The notes beneath the pieces were generated by a model. It worked only from the letters and a program-made list of their open reading frames with translations. It was not told where the DNA came from and ran no database searches. A program made the translations under genes and the position numbers. From Rattus norvegicus (Eukaryota; Chordata; Mammalia; Rodentia; Muridae), in assembly GCF_036323735.1 (NCBI RefSeq), contig NW_026947367.1, positions 966,501 to 1,030,500 on the forward strand: a DNA stretch of 64,000 nt, read 5' to 3'. Shown here one piece after another: positions 21,321 to 33,790 of this stretch (position 1 is its first letter; each line of letters begins with the position of its first letter).

Positions 21321-23189
21321 CCTTTATGCAATCCCCAATTTAATATTTCCTAATACTATCTGAGAGCATTTCTATGACTTCAGAATTACCTGGATTATTT
21401 TAGTGGAAAGTGATTATTTGGGAATTAATTTTGTACATTATAGCCACAGCGCTATAATGCTACCCATTCTTCTATTTCATGCATTACTCATTACATTTGT
21501 ATATGTGTTTTAAAAATCCCTGCTTAGCCAACAAGCACAACCTCTGCTGATAATATTATATAGCTTCCTTATTTTGATGGCTATGTCTCTACATCATTTT
21601 ATGCTCACTGTTTTGGCATACTCATTTCTCTTTAATTTATATTTATGATGCACATCATGGAGACCCTTTTGTTTTTGCTCTTTAGATAATAGTGTTTTAC
21701 CTGGTATTATTTCATTGAGGACACAATCACTTTCCCGAACATTCACATATTTACATTTATACTGTATATTTTTGTCTGGTGATTTGACTATACTATTTAT
21801 GGTGAAGCAGAAAGTAATCTCTAGTGAAGTAAAAGACACACAGTGTTTAAAAATTGACTTCCTGTATTCTTTTTATCTATCACTTATTTTCATAGTAAGA
21901 TACAAAGAAGCCTCTCTCATCCTAGTAGTTACTCTTACTTATGTAAAAAATTAATTAGCAAATTAATTAAAATTATTTTAGTACAGTAGCTTTTCTATGC
22001 TTATAATACCTAGATGTAATACTTTAGCCATGTGCTTTCTGATCTCTCATGCATACTATAGAGTAAATACATTTAGTGTGCATGAGAACTCCACATAAGA
22101 GGCTACAAAAATATCTCAGCTGTTAAAGGCTTGTGACCCAACCAAAATGTCAATGAAACTGATATTAGTCTCTGTATATTAGGTGTTCGTATTGAAATAG
22201 TCACATATTAGCTCTTTTTAATTCTCTACATCATATCAGGTCTAATTATAATGATAGTTAATCCATCCAATTACAAAATTCACCATTATAGCTAATACCT
22301 TATTTGAATAATTTAACATGTGTTTTGGTTTCATCTTCATATTCTATACCAAAGGAAGCATAGTTAATGCTCTCATATAATCAAATAGCCACATCGTCTG
22401 CAGTAATCTGGTGTGTTAGTAAAATATCAAAATCGGTTTCTTTAATTCATTTACTTTGTAGAGATCTAATCTCAGCAGAAATTCTGAAATGAAGTATAAA
22501 TAAAATAAACAAACAGAATAAAATATAAATCTTTATAAAAGATAAATAATATAGTAAAATAAGTTATAAAACACAGAAATAAATCACAATATTCAAACTC
22601 AGATTACCCCCACCATAACCCAGCGCACTGAAAATAAAGACTATGGATCCATTATATAAGTAAGTACCTGTGAGCACATGCTTGACAACACTCTAATTTC
22701 TTTCTCTCCCTTTACATTAAGGGAGCAGAGGTAATAATTTCCCCTATGTTCTCTGAATTATCCATGGTTCTGGTTAAGATGCAACAAAAAATCTAAAAAG
22801 CCTGTTTATGGAGGATGAGGTTTATTTCTTATTTGCATCACTATTGTATCATAATCGATGAAATTCTAGATGCCTCGTGAAGATGTGTTATATAAATATA
22901 TGATGAAGAAGATTCAATTTAAAATTATATTATGTCTATGAGAAGAATTTTACCACTCAATTTCATAATCCATTTTATATAATACATACTCTGTCGTTCT
23001 TCTCCACAGGTTCGAGTCAGGATGTATCTTAATACACCACGTTTCTTCAAGTGTATTTTGTATCTATTTGTATCCTCCTCCCCATGACAACACCCTCAAT
23101 ATATATTTCATATACTGGAAATGCCTATCCTTATGTTTCCATTTATTAGGATGATACTATCAAGAAGATACAAGCTCCCTGTTTCTGGC
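21321..23189. other. AT-rich intergenic DNA, nothing recognised
   Basis: About 1.9 kb of AT-rich sequence with stops in all frames and no recognised repeat. Confidence 0.5.
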
Positions 23190-23665
23190 TGTGCCCAGAG
23201 ATGACCTAGTACAATGGGTCACTGTACCCAAATTCAGTGGGGGAGAAAGCTGGACTCCCAGAATTCTGGAAAATTCTGAGAACTTAGGGGAAACCATTAC
23301 CTCTCCTCACATTCCTGTGCTGAGAAGAAGCTGCTTATAGCTCTATGGATACAGGAACCATGGGAGAGTAAGGGAGGGGATCCTTCCAGTATCTACCTGT
23401 GTCTATAGATGAAAGCCAGTGGCCAGGAAAAGTAACACAACTGAGAACAAGGCGAGACCAACCCTTCTGCTCCAAGCAACCAAGCTGGAGGCCTCAGGAC
23501 ACAGAAAACAAGAGTACTCTCGTACAGGACACTTCCTGGTTCTGCCTACAAACATTGCTGATCTGGTCCTACATATCTCTGTACCCACATCTTGGTGGGA
23601 GAAAAGAAGTCTATAGGAACAGCGACAAAGAGTTTTACAGGATTGTCATGACACTCTCAGAGACA

Positions 23666-24790
23666 ACAAGACCACAAAGTACAGAGAAAACATGATGACA
23701 AGAGTCAAGTACAGAAACCTAAGCAATAGAAACCAAAACTACTTGGCATCATCAGAGCTCCCTTATCCCAAGAAAGCAAATATTGGATATCCCAACAAAC
23801 TGAAAAAGCAAGATGTAGATTCAAAATCATTTTTCATGATGATGATAGAGGACACTGCGTAGGGAACAAATAAAACTCTTCAAGAAATACAGGGCAACAC
23901 AGGTAAAAAGTAGAAGCCCTTAAAGGGGAAAGACAAAATTCCTTCAAGAATCCCAGGAAAACAAAGTCAAACAGAGGAAGGAATTTAAAAAATCTAGGAT
24001 CAATAAGTAGAAATAGAATCAATAAAGAAAGCACAAAGAGAGGCAACGCTGGAGGTGGAAAACCTAGGGAAGAAATCAGAAGTCATAGACAGAAGCATCA
24101 GAAAGAGAATACAAGAGATAAAAGATAAAAATCTCAGGGGCAGAAGATACTGTAGAAAATATTTACACAACCATCAACGAAAATGTAAAGCTCAAAGAGC
24201 TCCTCATGGAAAACAACCAGGAAATCCAGGACACAATGTGAGGATCAAACTAAAGAATAATGGGTATAAGAGAGAGCAAAGATTCCCATATAAAATGGCG
24301 AGTAAATATCATCAAAAATTATAGGAGAAAACTTCCCTAACCTAAAGGGAGAAATGCCTATAATAATAAAAGAATCATACATTTCTCCAAATAGATTGGA
24401 CTAAAAAGACATTTCTCCCTTCACATAATAGTCTAAATACCAAATCCACAAAACAAAGAAAGAATATTAAAGGCAGTAAGCGAAAAATCAAGTAACATAT
24501 ATAGGCATACCTATAAGTATTATACCAGACTTCTTACCAGAGACTATGAAAGTCAGATCCAGAGTTGATTTTATAAAACTCTAAGAGAAAATAAATGCCA
24601 GCCCCGGCTACTATCCCATGCAAAAAATACAATCAGCGCAGCTGGAGAAACCAAGATATTTTATGATAAGCTAAATTTACACAGTATATTTTCACAAATC
24701 CTGCCCTATGAAAGATAATAGATGGGAAACTCCAACACAAGGAGGGATATTACACCCTATAAAAAGCAAAAAAGTAATCCTCTTTCAACA
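23666..24790 (+). pseudogene. L1 ORF1 remnant
   Basis: ORF1 encodes the trimeric RNA-binding chaperone of the L1 ribonucleoprotein. This region aligns in order with ORF1. The start area carries AACCTAAGCAATAGAAACC. A middle A-rich part encodes a charged K/E/R-rich stretch at 24055-24324, as in the coiled coil. The 3' part retains TGGAGAAACCAAGATATTTT and ACAAATCCTGCCCTATGAAA. Several stops and frameshifts break it; the longest open piece is 89 codons. No function is possible. Confidence 0.8.
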
Positions 24791-24849
24791 AACCCAAAAG
24801 AAGAGAGTCACACAAACATAATTCCACCTCTACCAAAAAAATAATAACA

Positions 24850-27800
24850 GAAAAACACAATAACTATTCCTTAATATCTCTTAGCATCAATGCAAAATTT
24901 TCCTTAAAAAAGACAGACTAACAGACTGCATACATAAAGAAGAACTAGAATTTTGTTGCATTGAGGAAACACAGCTCAGTGACAAAGACAGGTAGTATCT
25001 CTGAATAAAAGGCTGGAAAACAATTTTCCAAGAAATTGGTCTGTAGAAACATCCTGGAGCATACATTACAGTATCCAATTCACCCAAAATTAAGAAAAAA
25101 AAAAAGATAAGGATGGACACTTCATTTTCATCAGAGAAAAAAATTCCACCAGGGTCAATTCTCTTTCCTGAATATCTATACGCTACATCCAATGGCACCT
25201 AAATTTATAAAGGAAACCGTACTAATGCTCAGGCTAACGAAATAGTCGTGGGAGACTTCAACAACCCACACTCACCAATGGCCAGATCATGGAATGGGAG
25301 ACCGGATATGCAGAGAAATTAACAGATTTTGAACCAAATGGATTTAAGAAACATCTATAGAATATTTCTTCCTTGAACAAAAGAATATACCTTATTCTCA
25401 GGAACTCATGGCACATTCTCCAAAACTGATCATACAGTTGGTCATAAAAGAGGCATCAACAGATACAAAAGAGTGAAATAATCCCATGCATTTTCTCACA
25501 CTACCATGACCTAAGGCTGGACTTCAATAACAACAAAAATGTCAGAAAGCCCAAATACACATGGACATTTAACTATATTTTACTCAGAGATAACTTGGTA
25601 GAGGTAGAACTAAAGGAAAAAAATTATAAATATTTTACAAATTAAGGAAAATAAGGCACAACAAACTCAAACTTATGGGACACAATGATAGCATAGCTAA
25701 GAGGAAAGCTCAGAGCTCTGTGAGTATCCAACGTGAAACTGGAGAGACCATACATTAGCAGCTTGACAACAAACATAAAAGCTCAAAAACAAAAAGAAGC
25801 AGATACACCAAAGAGGAACAGAAGGCAGAAAATAATCAAACTCACGTCAGAAATCAACTAAGAAGAAATAAAAAGAACTCTACAAAGAGTCAATAAAACC
25901 AGGAGCTGGATACAAGGGTAAATCAACATGATAGATAAACCTGAGCTAGAATGACAAAAGGTCACAGAGAGAGTATATAAATAACAAAATCAGAATGAGA
26001 GGGAAACAAAACAACAGAATCTGCAGAAATTCAAAACATCCTCATACCGTATTACTGAAATTTATATTTAAGAAAAGTATAAAATCTGGATCAAATGATC
26101 AATTTTCTATACAGGGAGCAGTTACCAAAGTTAAGTCAGGGTCAGATAAAATAACTAAACTAGACAATGAATCCTAAAAAATTAGAAACAATTATTAAAA
26201 GGATCACAATTGGGAAAAGATCCCAGGATCAGATGATATTAGTGGAAAATTCTATCATCACTTCCTAGAACCAAATTCTACTATTGTTCAAAATATTCCA
26301 CAAAATACAAACAGAAGAACACTACCCACAATTCCAATGATGAAGCCACAGTTATGTTATACATAAAGCACAGAAAGACCCAATAAAGAAAGTGAATTCC
26401 AGACCAATTACCCTTATGAATATTGACAATAAATAGTCAATCAAATCATTGGAAACAAAATCCATGAACACATCAAAATGATCATCCAACAATGTCAAGG
26501 AGACTTCATAACAGGAATGCAAGGATAGTTCAATATGGAATTCCATCAACGTATTCCACTAGATAATCAAACTGAAAGAATAAAATACATTTTCAGCTCA
26601 CTAGATGCTGCGAAAGCATTTGACAAAATAAAACACCCCTTCATAGCCAAAGTCTTACAATGATAGGAATTCAAGGCCCATACCCAACAACAGTACCATA
26701 ATATACAGCAAACCAGTAGCCAAAAATCAAACTAAATGAAGAGAAACTTGAAGCTCTCCCTCTAAAATCAGGGAATAAACAAGGCTATTCATTCTCTCCC
26801 TACTTATTCAATATAGTACTCAATGTGCTAGCCTGAACAACTAGACAACAGAAGGAGGAAAAAGGGATACAAATAATAAATGAAGAGGTCAATATCACTA
26901 TTTGTAGGTGATATGATAATATACTTGAGTGACTCCATAATTTCCACCAGAGAAATACTGCAGTGATAAACAGCTTCAGCAAAGTCCTGGATATAGAATT
27001 AACTCAAACATATCAATAACCTTCCATGAATAAACAGACCAAAAAAGAAATTAGGGAAATGACACTCTTCACAATAATCACAAATAACAAAAAATACCTC
27101 CACGTAACTCAAAACAGGTAAGGGAAAGTGCCGTATGAAGAGAACTTAATTTCTCTAAAACAAGAAAATCTCAGAAGATGAAAGACTTTTCATATTCATG
27201 GACTGACAATATTGAAATAGCAAAAATGGACCTTTATCAAAAGCAATATACAGATTCAATGCAAACCCCAAGAAAATTTCAACAAAATTCTTCATACAGT
27301 TAGAAAGAGAAATATGCAAGTTCATTTAGAATAAGAAAAAAACAATGAAGTGGAAACTATTCTCAAAATAAAAGAAATTCTGTGGAAATCAACATCCCTA
27401 ACCTCAAGTTGAATACCCAGCAATAGTTATAAAAATTATATGATATTGGTACAGAGACAGGCAAGTAGAACACCTGTGTTGGTTCATCTAGATGTCAGCA
27501 TGTAAATTAATGTAAATCCATCCATTCTTATCACGCTATACAAAGCTGAAGTCCAAGTGGATTAAGGGCATCCAGAAAAAAGAGATATATACAAACCAAT
27601 AGAAAAAAAAGTGGGGAAAAGCTTGAACACATGATAACAATGGAAAATTTCTTGAACAGAACACCAAACCAGTGGCTTCTTCTTTACGATGAACAGGTGA
27701 CAGATTGGACCTGTAAAAATGCAGTGTCTGTAAGGCAAGGAACACTGTCATTATGACAAAATGGCAACTAATATCTTGAAAAAAGATCTTTGCCATCATA

Positions 27801-28432
27801 TATCTGAAAGAGAATTAATATCCAATATGTACAAAGAACTCAAGAAGTTATACTCCAGAAAGTCAAAAAACCCTATTATAAATGGGGTACAGATCTAAAC
27901 AAATAATTTTCAGCCGAAGAATTTTGAATGACTGAGAAATACATAAATAAATGTTCAATGTCATTGTTCATCAGGGTAATGCAAATCAAAAGATACACCA
28001 GGCAGAATGGCTAAGATCAAAAATTCAGTAAACAGCATATGCTGGTCACAATGTGGAGAAAGAGGAAGACTCCTCCATTATTGGTGGGATTGAAATGAGG
28101 TACAATATTCTGGAAATTACTCCAGGCTTTCCTCAGAAAATTCGCCATAGTACATGATGAGGACTTAGCTATCCCACACCTGGGCATATTCCCAAATGAT
28201 GCCCCAACTTATAACTAGGACACATTTTGTACTAGGTTTATAGCAGCTGTATTCATGATAGCCAGGAGCTAGGAAGAACCCAGAAGATTTGACTATATGA
28301 ATGGATACAGAAAATGGGGATCATCTACATAATTGAGTGCAACTCAGTAATCAAATATAATGACATCATGAAATTCATAAGCAAATGAATGAAACTATAA
28401 AATAACATCCTGAAAGATTCAACCAAATCACA
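24850..28432 (+). pseudogene. L1 ORF2 remnant with mutated catalytic motif
   Basis: Endonuclease landmarks remain as relics: GDFNNP-like sequence near 25250, TDHTVGHKRGIN-like sequence near 25424, and SHYHDLRL near 25495-25520, where the family has SDHH. In the reverse transcriptase, the FADD catalytic box reads FVGD at 26901-26912, so the first aspartate is lost. The C-terminal zone near 28040-28090 matches the cysteine-rich end of ORF2 but is out of frame. Many stops and indels are present. This copy cannot encode active protein. Confidence 0.92.
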
Positions 28433-28491
28433 CACACACACAAACACACACACAAATAAAACGCACACACTCACACACACACACACACACA
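28431..28491. repeat. Imperfect (CA)n microsatellite inside L1
   Basis: CA units interrupted by AAAC, AAATAAAAC and CTCA, lying at the ORF2/3' UTR boundary of the older L1. Confidence 0.9.
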
Positions 28492-29171
28492 CTACCCCAA
28501 AACCTTGAATTACCCAACATACAATTCACATACTGCTTTAAGTTCAAGAAGAAGGATGAAGCAAGTGAGGATAGTCTGTATAAAAGGGGAAACAAAAATA
28601 TTCATAGAACATGATATGGAGATTAATATTAGAACAGAGATTTAAGGAATAACCATTCTGAGCCTTTACCACCTGGGGATACAGCCCACATACATACAGC
28701 CCCCAAACCTAAACAATATTGCTGATGCCAACAAGTGCATGCTTACAGGAGCTTGATAAAGCTGTCTCCTGAGAGGCTCTTCCAGATCATGCAAAAAGCG
28801 AGGATGATGCTTCCAGTCAACCATTGAACTGAGAACAGGGTACCCTTTGGAGAAGATAGAGAAAGAACTAAAGTAGCTGAAGTGCCTTGCAACCCAGTAA
28901 GGACAACAGTGGTCACAAACCAGATCCTCCCAGGAATAAAGCACTGCCTTAAGACTGCACATGGACAGACTGGTGGCTCTAGCTGCATATGTACCAAAGC
29001 ATGAACATGTTCTATACCAATGGGAGATGCCCTTGGTCATGCCAAGGCTGGACCTTCCAGTAAATAGAATGTCATGCTAGGGAGGCAGCAAGGGATGTTT
29101 TTGAGGAGGGGGAAACACCTTTGAAGAAGACAGGGTAGCGGAAGAGGATAGGGATAGGGGGCTTATGGATG

Positions 29172-29565
29172 GAGGCCACACACATACAGCCTTTATATTT
29201 TTCTATGCCTTTAACAGCTCAATGGCAAGGCCACTTGCTAACCTCCAAGTGGCTAAACTATCCCCCACTGATATTCCCACGTTATTATTTGCTAAAATCT
29301 ATATCCCATCTTTCTTGCCCTGGACAACGTTGGGCAGCTCTCCTGGGTCTGCTTATTCTCATGCTTTTCTATGTCACCTAATTCTCTGTCCTGAAAGTCT
29401 GTCCTGGAGAATCTCCATGCCTTCTTCCTCTCTGGACCTTTGTCCAAGGATCGTGAAACTCCTGCTCTGTCTCCCCTGCCAATAAACTGGCTATCAATAT
29501 CTCTATTTTCCAATAAGAACCAACTGCTGCAGGGTCCCTGATTCATACGTTCAGGACACGATGAG
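29172..29565 (+). mobile_element. Probable LTR-like rodent repeat, plus strand
   Basis: The order AACCTCCAAGTGGCTAAACT, CATCTTTCTTGCCCTGGACA, GAATCTCCATGCCTTC, AACTCCTGCTCTGTCTCCC, AATAAACTGGCTATCAATAT recalls a dispersed rodent LTR-type repeat. AATAAA about 60 bp before the putative end would serve as its polyadenylation signal. The family name needs a library search. Confidence 0.5.
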
Positions 29566-29688
29566 AAGCAAGAGAATAAAATCAGCTACAATAACTATTT
29601 GTATGTGATTTTCTGGGAACTATATTCCCCAAACCAGAGAGAGATACTTTTTAAAGTACTATAATCATAGTAAATATCAAGTAGACAC

Positions 29689-29689
<1 letters not shown>

Positions 29690-29737
<48 letters not shown>

Positions 29738-29850
29738 TTAATAATAATATAATATAATGGTATAATAAAAGTGAAAAAATAATAAATGTAATAATTATAA
29801 TAGTAAATAATAATAAAAATAAATAAACATCATCATCATTATAAAAATCA
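29690..29850. repeat. (AAT)n microsatellite with impure AT-rich continuation
   Basis: About 15 pure AAT units at 29690-29734, then AATATT and AAATAATA variants and a short (CAT)n near 29829-29840. Confidence 0.95.
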
Positions 29851-30294
29851 TCACAATCATCAAAGCCTAACTGAACAGAGAAATAAAAATACAAAAACTG
29901 TGAAGGAAAAAGACTAAGTCACTCGTAAAGCTGATCACATGAAACTAACAACTGAATTTTCAATGCATATTGGAAAATATAAATGTGTTTGGATCACATT
30001 TCAACACTGTTTCAAAGAATACAGATACTAGCCTAGAATTTATTACTGAGCAAATATATCATTCACATCAACACAAGAGGAGAAACTTTACATAGCATAA
30101 TCACCAGGAAGCCATGTCTCTTCAGCAATCTTAGTCTAAAAATGAGAACAAGCAATCTGAAAATAAGGGATATTCTCAAGAGGACAGAAATGGTAAATAA
30201 CCCTGTAGAAATTCATCGGAAGAGGGAAAAAGTATGTGGCAATAACAAAATTAAAAGGACCCATAAATACTCCTCATTAATAACGCTAAGCATA
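29851..30294. other. A-rich intergenic DNA, possibly an L1 relic
   Basis: A-rich on the plus strand, with GGATCACATTTCAACACTG and TTATTACTGAGCAAATATATC, faintly like L1 interior sequence. Not firm enough to name. Confidence 0.3.
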
Positions 30295-30383
30295 GGGGTT
30301 GGGTATTTAGCTCAGTAGTAGAGTACTTGTCTAGCAAGTGCAAGGCCCTGGGTTCGGTCCCTAGCTCCAAAAAAAAAAAAAAA
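30295..30383 (+). mobile_element. ID SINE, plus strand
   Basis: Starts GGGGTTGGGTATTTAGCTCA, has the B box GGTTCGGTCCC, and ends in a 14-15 base A tail. Short imperfect duplications flank it (CGCTAAGC at 30284 and TGCTAAGC at 30384). The paired flanks support insertion by target-primed reverse transcription. Confidence 0.97.
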
Positions 30384-30627
30384 TGCTAAGCGTTAATTGT
30401 CCCACACCAAATATACAGGTTATCAGTTTGTATAAGAAAACAGGTTTATTTTTCCTGCATCCAAAAAGTACATTTGTATTAGGTACAATTGCATACTCTT
30501 GCTCAGAATGAAATTGCCCATATTTCTTTTTTTTTTTTTTTGGTAAGTATATTTATTGTTCATTAGTATTTTTTTTAAAAATCTAGAAGATTTTCTGTTT
30601 AATTGTAATTATAGAATTTTCATTTAA

Positions 30628-31445
30628 ATGTACTTCTTTTTTTTTTTCTTTTTTTTTTGGGGGGTGGGTGTTCCCCTCCCCTCTCTTCCCCCTATTACCG
30701 CCCTCCCCCCAATAATCACGTTCACTGAGGGTTCAGTCTTAGCAGGACCAACGGCTTCCCCTTCCACTGGTGCTCTTACTAGGCTATTCCTTGCTACCTA
30801 TGATGTTGGAGCTCAGGGTCAGTCCATGTATAGTCTTTGGGTAGTGGCTTAGTCCCTGGAAGCCCTGGTTGGTTGGCTTTGTTGTTCATATGGGGTCTCG
30901 AGCCTCTTCAAGCTCTTCCAGTCCTTTCTCGGATTCTTTCAACGGGCGTTCTGTTCTCAGTGAAGTGGTTTTCTGCTGGCATTCGCCTCTGTATTTGCTG
31001 TATTCTGGCTGTGTCTCTCAGGAGAGATCTACATCTGGTTCCTGTCAGCCTGCACTTCTTTGGTTCATCCATCTTGTCTAATTGGGTCGCTGTATATGTA
31101 TTGGCCACATATGGGGCAGGTACTGAATGGGTGTTCCTTCTGCCTCTGTTTTAATCTTTGCCTCCCAATTCCCTGCTAACAGTATTGTAGTTCCCCTTTT
31201 AAAGAACAAGTGAAGCATTCACATTTTGATCACCGGTCTTGAGTTTCATGTGTTCTATTCATCTAGGTTAATTCAATCATTTGGTCTAATAGCCACTTAT
31301 CAAAGAGAGCATACCATGTGTGTTTTTCTGTGGTTGTGTTACCTCACTCAGGATGATTCCAGTACCCTCCATTTGCCTATGAATTACATAAAGTCATTGT
31401 TTTTGATATCTGAGTAGTATTCCTTTGTGTAGATTTTCCACATAT
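30628..31445 (-). mobile_element. 5'-truncated rat L1, minus strand (3' UTR and end of ORF2)
   Basis: The T-rich run at 30637-30658 is the antisense A tail. It is followed by antisense 3' UTR (CCAATAATCACGTTCACTGA, GGGTTCAGTCTTAGCAGGAC) and antisense ORF2 end (AATAGCCACTTATCAAAGAG near 31289). The insertion retains only about 150 bp of ORF2. Divergence is low compared with the neighbouring antisense L1 at 32505. Confidence 0.95.
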
Positions 31446-31576
31446 CATAAGGCAATATTTATTTGCTAGAAAGTATACTTTTGGGAGAACATTATTTTGT
31501 AAATTTAATTCATCTTTTTTTCCTTAGATTTATCAGAATGAATATTATTTGCTAATATGTTTAAATTTTTTAGGTA

Positions 31577-31580
<4 letters not shown>

Positions 31581-31634
<54 letters not shown>
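31581..31634. repeat. (TG)n microsatellite
   Basis: Twenty-seven uninterrupted TG units. Confidence 0.99.
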
Positions 31635-31635
<1 letters not shown>

Positions 31636-31966
31636 TAATTAAACTCTAATATGACCAGGATATTGCTTGAGTAATAATGATAAGTTATGGACACTGAGAA
31701 TTTTTGTATATACTTTATATATAAACTTTATATGTATATATACTTATATACATGAAAATTTGTTCTGTATATTTTTTCAAAGCATTGTTTAGATATGTAT
31801 ACTAGATTAGGCCTTCTAATTGCAGTTTCAACTTTTTCCTACGCTAATTTTATTTTATTAGGTATCTAGAAAGAAATACATGGAAGCATGTATCATATCA
31901 ACTTCAAATGTAGGTACAATCAATGTTATATCTTCCTTTTAACATGATTGTTCATCTTTGGTCCAT

Positions 31967-31968
<2 letters not shown>
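31635..31968. other. AT-rich intergenic DNA, nothing recognised
   Basis: AT-rich, with short TATATA runs near 31717-31750. Confidence 0.5.

Positions 31969-32016
<48 letters not shown>
31969..32016. repeat. (AT)n microsatellite
   Basis: About 23 AT units. The pure dinucleotide is self-complementary and can form a hairpin or cruciform. Confidence 0.98.
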
Positions 32017-32018
<2 letters not shown>

Positions 32019-32504
32019 ATTTGTTCTATTTATATTAGAAATATGTGCTACATTGCATATATGTATTTGTTGATAACTTCTTCCTGTGAACAAATTTTAA
32101 GAATAAATGACTTATGTACATTATTATAAAATCTAAGATCATTGAGTTTATTCCCGAAATCAAATACCATAATGCATAAATATAATAAGCATTTCCTGAA
32201 TGTGGCTATTAACAAAAAATATTTGATATACAATTTCTATAAACTTATTTTGATATTATCCATTAAAGTTTCTTCAAGGAGTTGTCCAACTTTTAACAAA
32301 GGGAAGTCACCATTTATGTCAATATTTTTTTCATTCTATATTCCTTTAAATTGTAAAGTACATGTTTATTTAAATTAGTCATAACAGAAAAGGAAATATT
32401 ATATAGACAACAAAAGAGACCAAAGGAAATTAGTACCAAACTCTAATATTTGTGTCAGTATCAGAAATGGCAAATGATAATTACTGTATTATTAATTTAA
32501 TGAG
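32017..32504. other. AT-rich intergenic DNA, nothing recognised
   Basis: Highly AT-rich with no supported feature. Confidence 0.5.
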
Positions 32505-33790
32505 ACAAGATATCATTTTTATTTAATAATTTTTCGTGAATATTTTATGTATTTACATTTCAAATGTTATTTCCATTCCTTTTTCTCCCATAACATCCCT
32601 GACCATCTTCTGTGAGGATGTTCCAATTCTCAACAATCAACTTCAACCTCAATGCTCTGGCATTAACATACATCTGGGATACAAGCCTTCACAGGATTAA
32701 GGGCTTTTCTTTCTAATGAATTTAGACAGAGCAATCCTCTGCCACATATGTGGCTGGAGTCATGGGTCCCTCAATCTGTACTCACTAGTGGGTGGTTTAA
32801 TCCCTCGAATTTCTGGTGGGTCTGGTTGGGTGATATTGTTGTTCTTCCTGCGGTTTTGCAAACACCTTCTGCTAATTAAGTATACCCTCTAACAACTTCA
32901 TTGATACCCCTTGTTCAATCCAATGTTTAGCTACAATCATCCTCACCAGTGTCAGTAGGGTTCTGTCAGAGTCTCTCAGGAGACATCCATATCTGACTCC
33001 TGTCAACAAGGACTTGGTGGCATCAGCAATAGTGAGTGGTTTGTGTGACTGCATATGGAACATATCCCCACAAGGGGCAGTCTCTGCTTGACACTTTCTT
33101 CAGTCCCTGCTTAACTCTTTATCCTTGAATTACCTCCCATGAATATTTTTTTCTCCCTTCTAAGAAAGAATGTAACATCTGCATTTTGGTCTTCTTCCTG
33201 CTAGGGCTTCACATGACATGTGAATTCTTTCTTATGTATTCCACACTTTTGGGCTGATACACACTTCCAATAAATGTATATCATTTGTGTTCTTTTGTGA
33301 CTAGGTTACTTCACACATAATGATAATTTCTAGTCTATCCTAAGAATTTTATGCAAACATTGTTTTTGATAGGTTAAAAGAACACAGGTATGTAAATGTA
33401 CTATATTTCATTTATCCATTACTATGTTGATGGACATCTGGTTTGTTTTCAGTTTCTGGATATTATAAAAAAGAACAGTTTCTCTCAACCTGTAGCATCA
33501 TGTGTCCTTCTTATATGTTGGAGCATCTTTTGGGTATATATCAAAGAAATGGGATTGTGGTATCCTCAGGTAGTACTATATCCAACTTTGTGAGAAAAAT
33601 TCTAGACTGATTTCCAGAATGGTTATACCAGCTTGCAATCTGACCAACAATGGAGGAGAGTTCCTCTTGCTCCACCTCCTTGCCAGAATTTGTTGTGAAT
33701 TTCTTTTCTTAGCCATTCTGATTGGTGTGCTGTGTAACCTCAGAATTTGTTGATTTGCATTTACCTGATAGCTTAGGATGTTGATATTCC
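32505..33790 (-). mobile_element. Older 5'-truncated L1, minus strand
   Basis: Antisense 3' UTR (CACTAGTGGGTGGTTTAATC; CAGAGTCTCTCAGGAGACAT) is followed by antisense ORF2 C-terminal sequence (TTTTGGGTATATATCAAAGA; GACCAACAATGGAGGAGAGT). It stops at about 33790 inside ORF2. It is strongly diverged, with frames broken throughout. Confidence 0.93.

Larger units (their letters stand above)
23190..29168 (+). mobile_element. Long decayed L1 (older rodent type), plus strand, about 6 kb
   Basis: Its parts appear in L1 order: 5' UTR-like sequence (about 23190-23660), ORF1 region, ORF2 endonuclease and reverse transcriptase, ORF2 end (about 28430), a CA-rich interruption at 28431-28491, then 3' UTR to about 29168. 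It lacks a clear A tail; the 3' end appears to be cut or replaced by the LTR-like repeat that follows. Its 5' region matches that of the internally deleted L1 at 37440. It is much more diverged than the L1 at 13911 and is therefore older. Confidence 0.92.

Noticed and set aside
30295..30383. tRNA-Ala-like sequence with A and B boxes
   Set aside because: It has an A tail, flanking duplications and no complete cloverleaf 3' half: an ID SINE, not a tRNA gene. The same applies to 872, 42005, 45543 and 48588.
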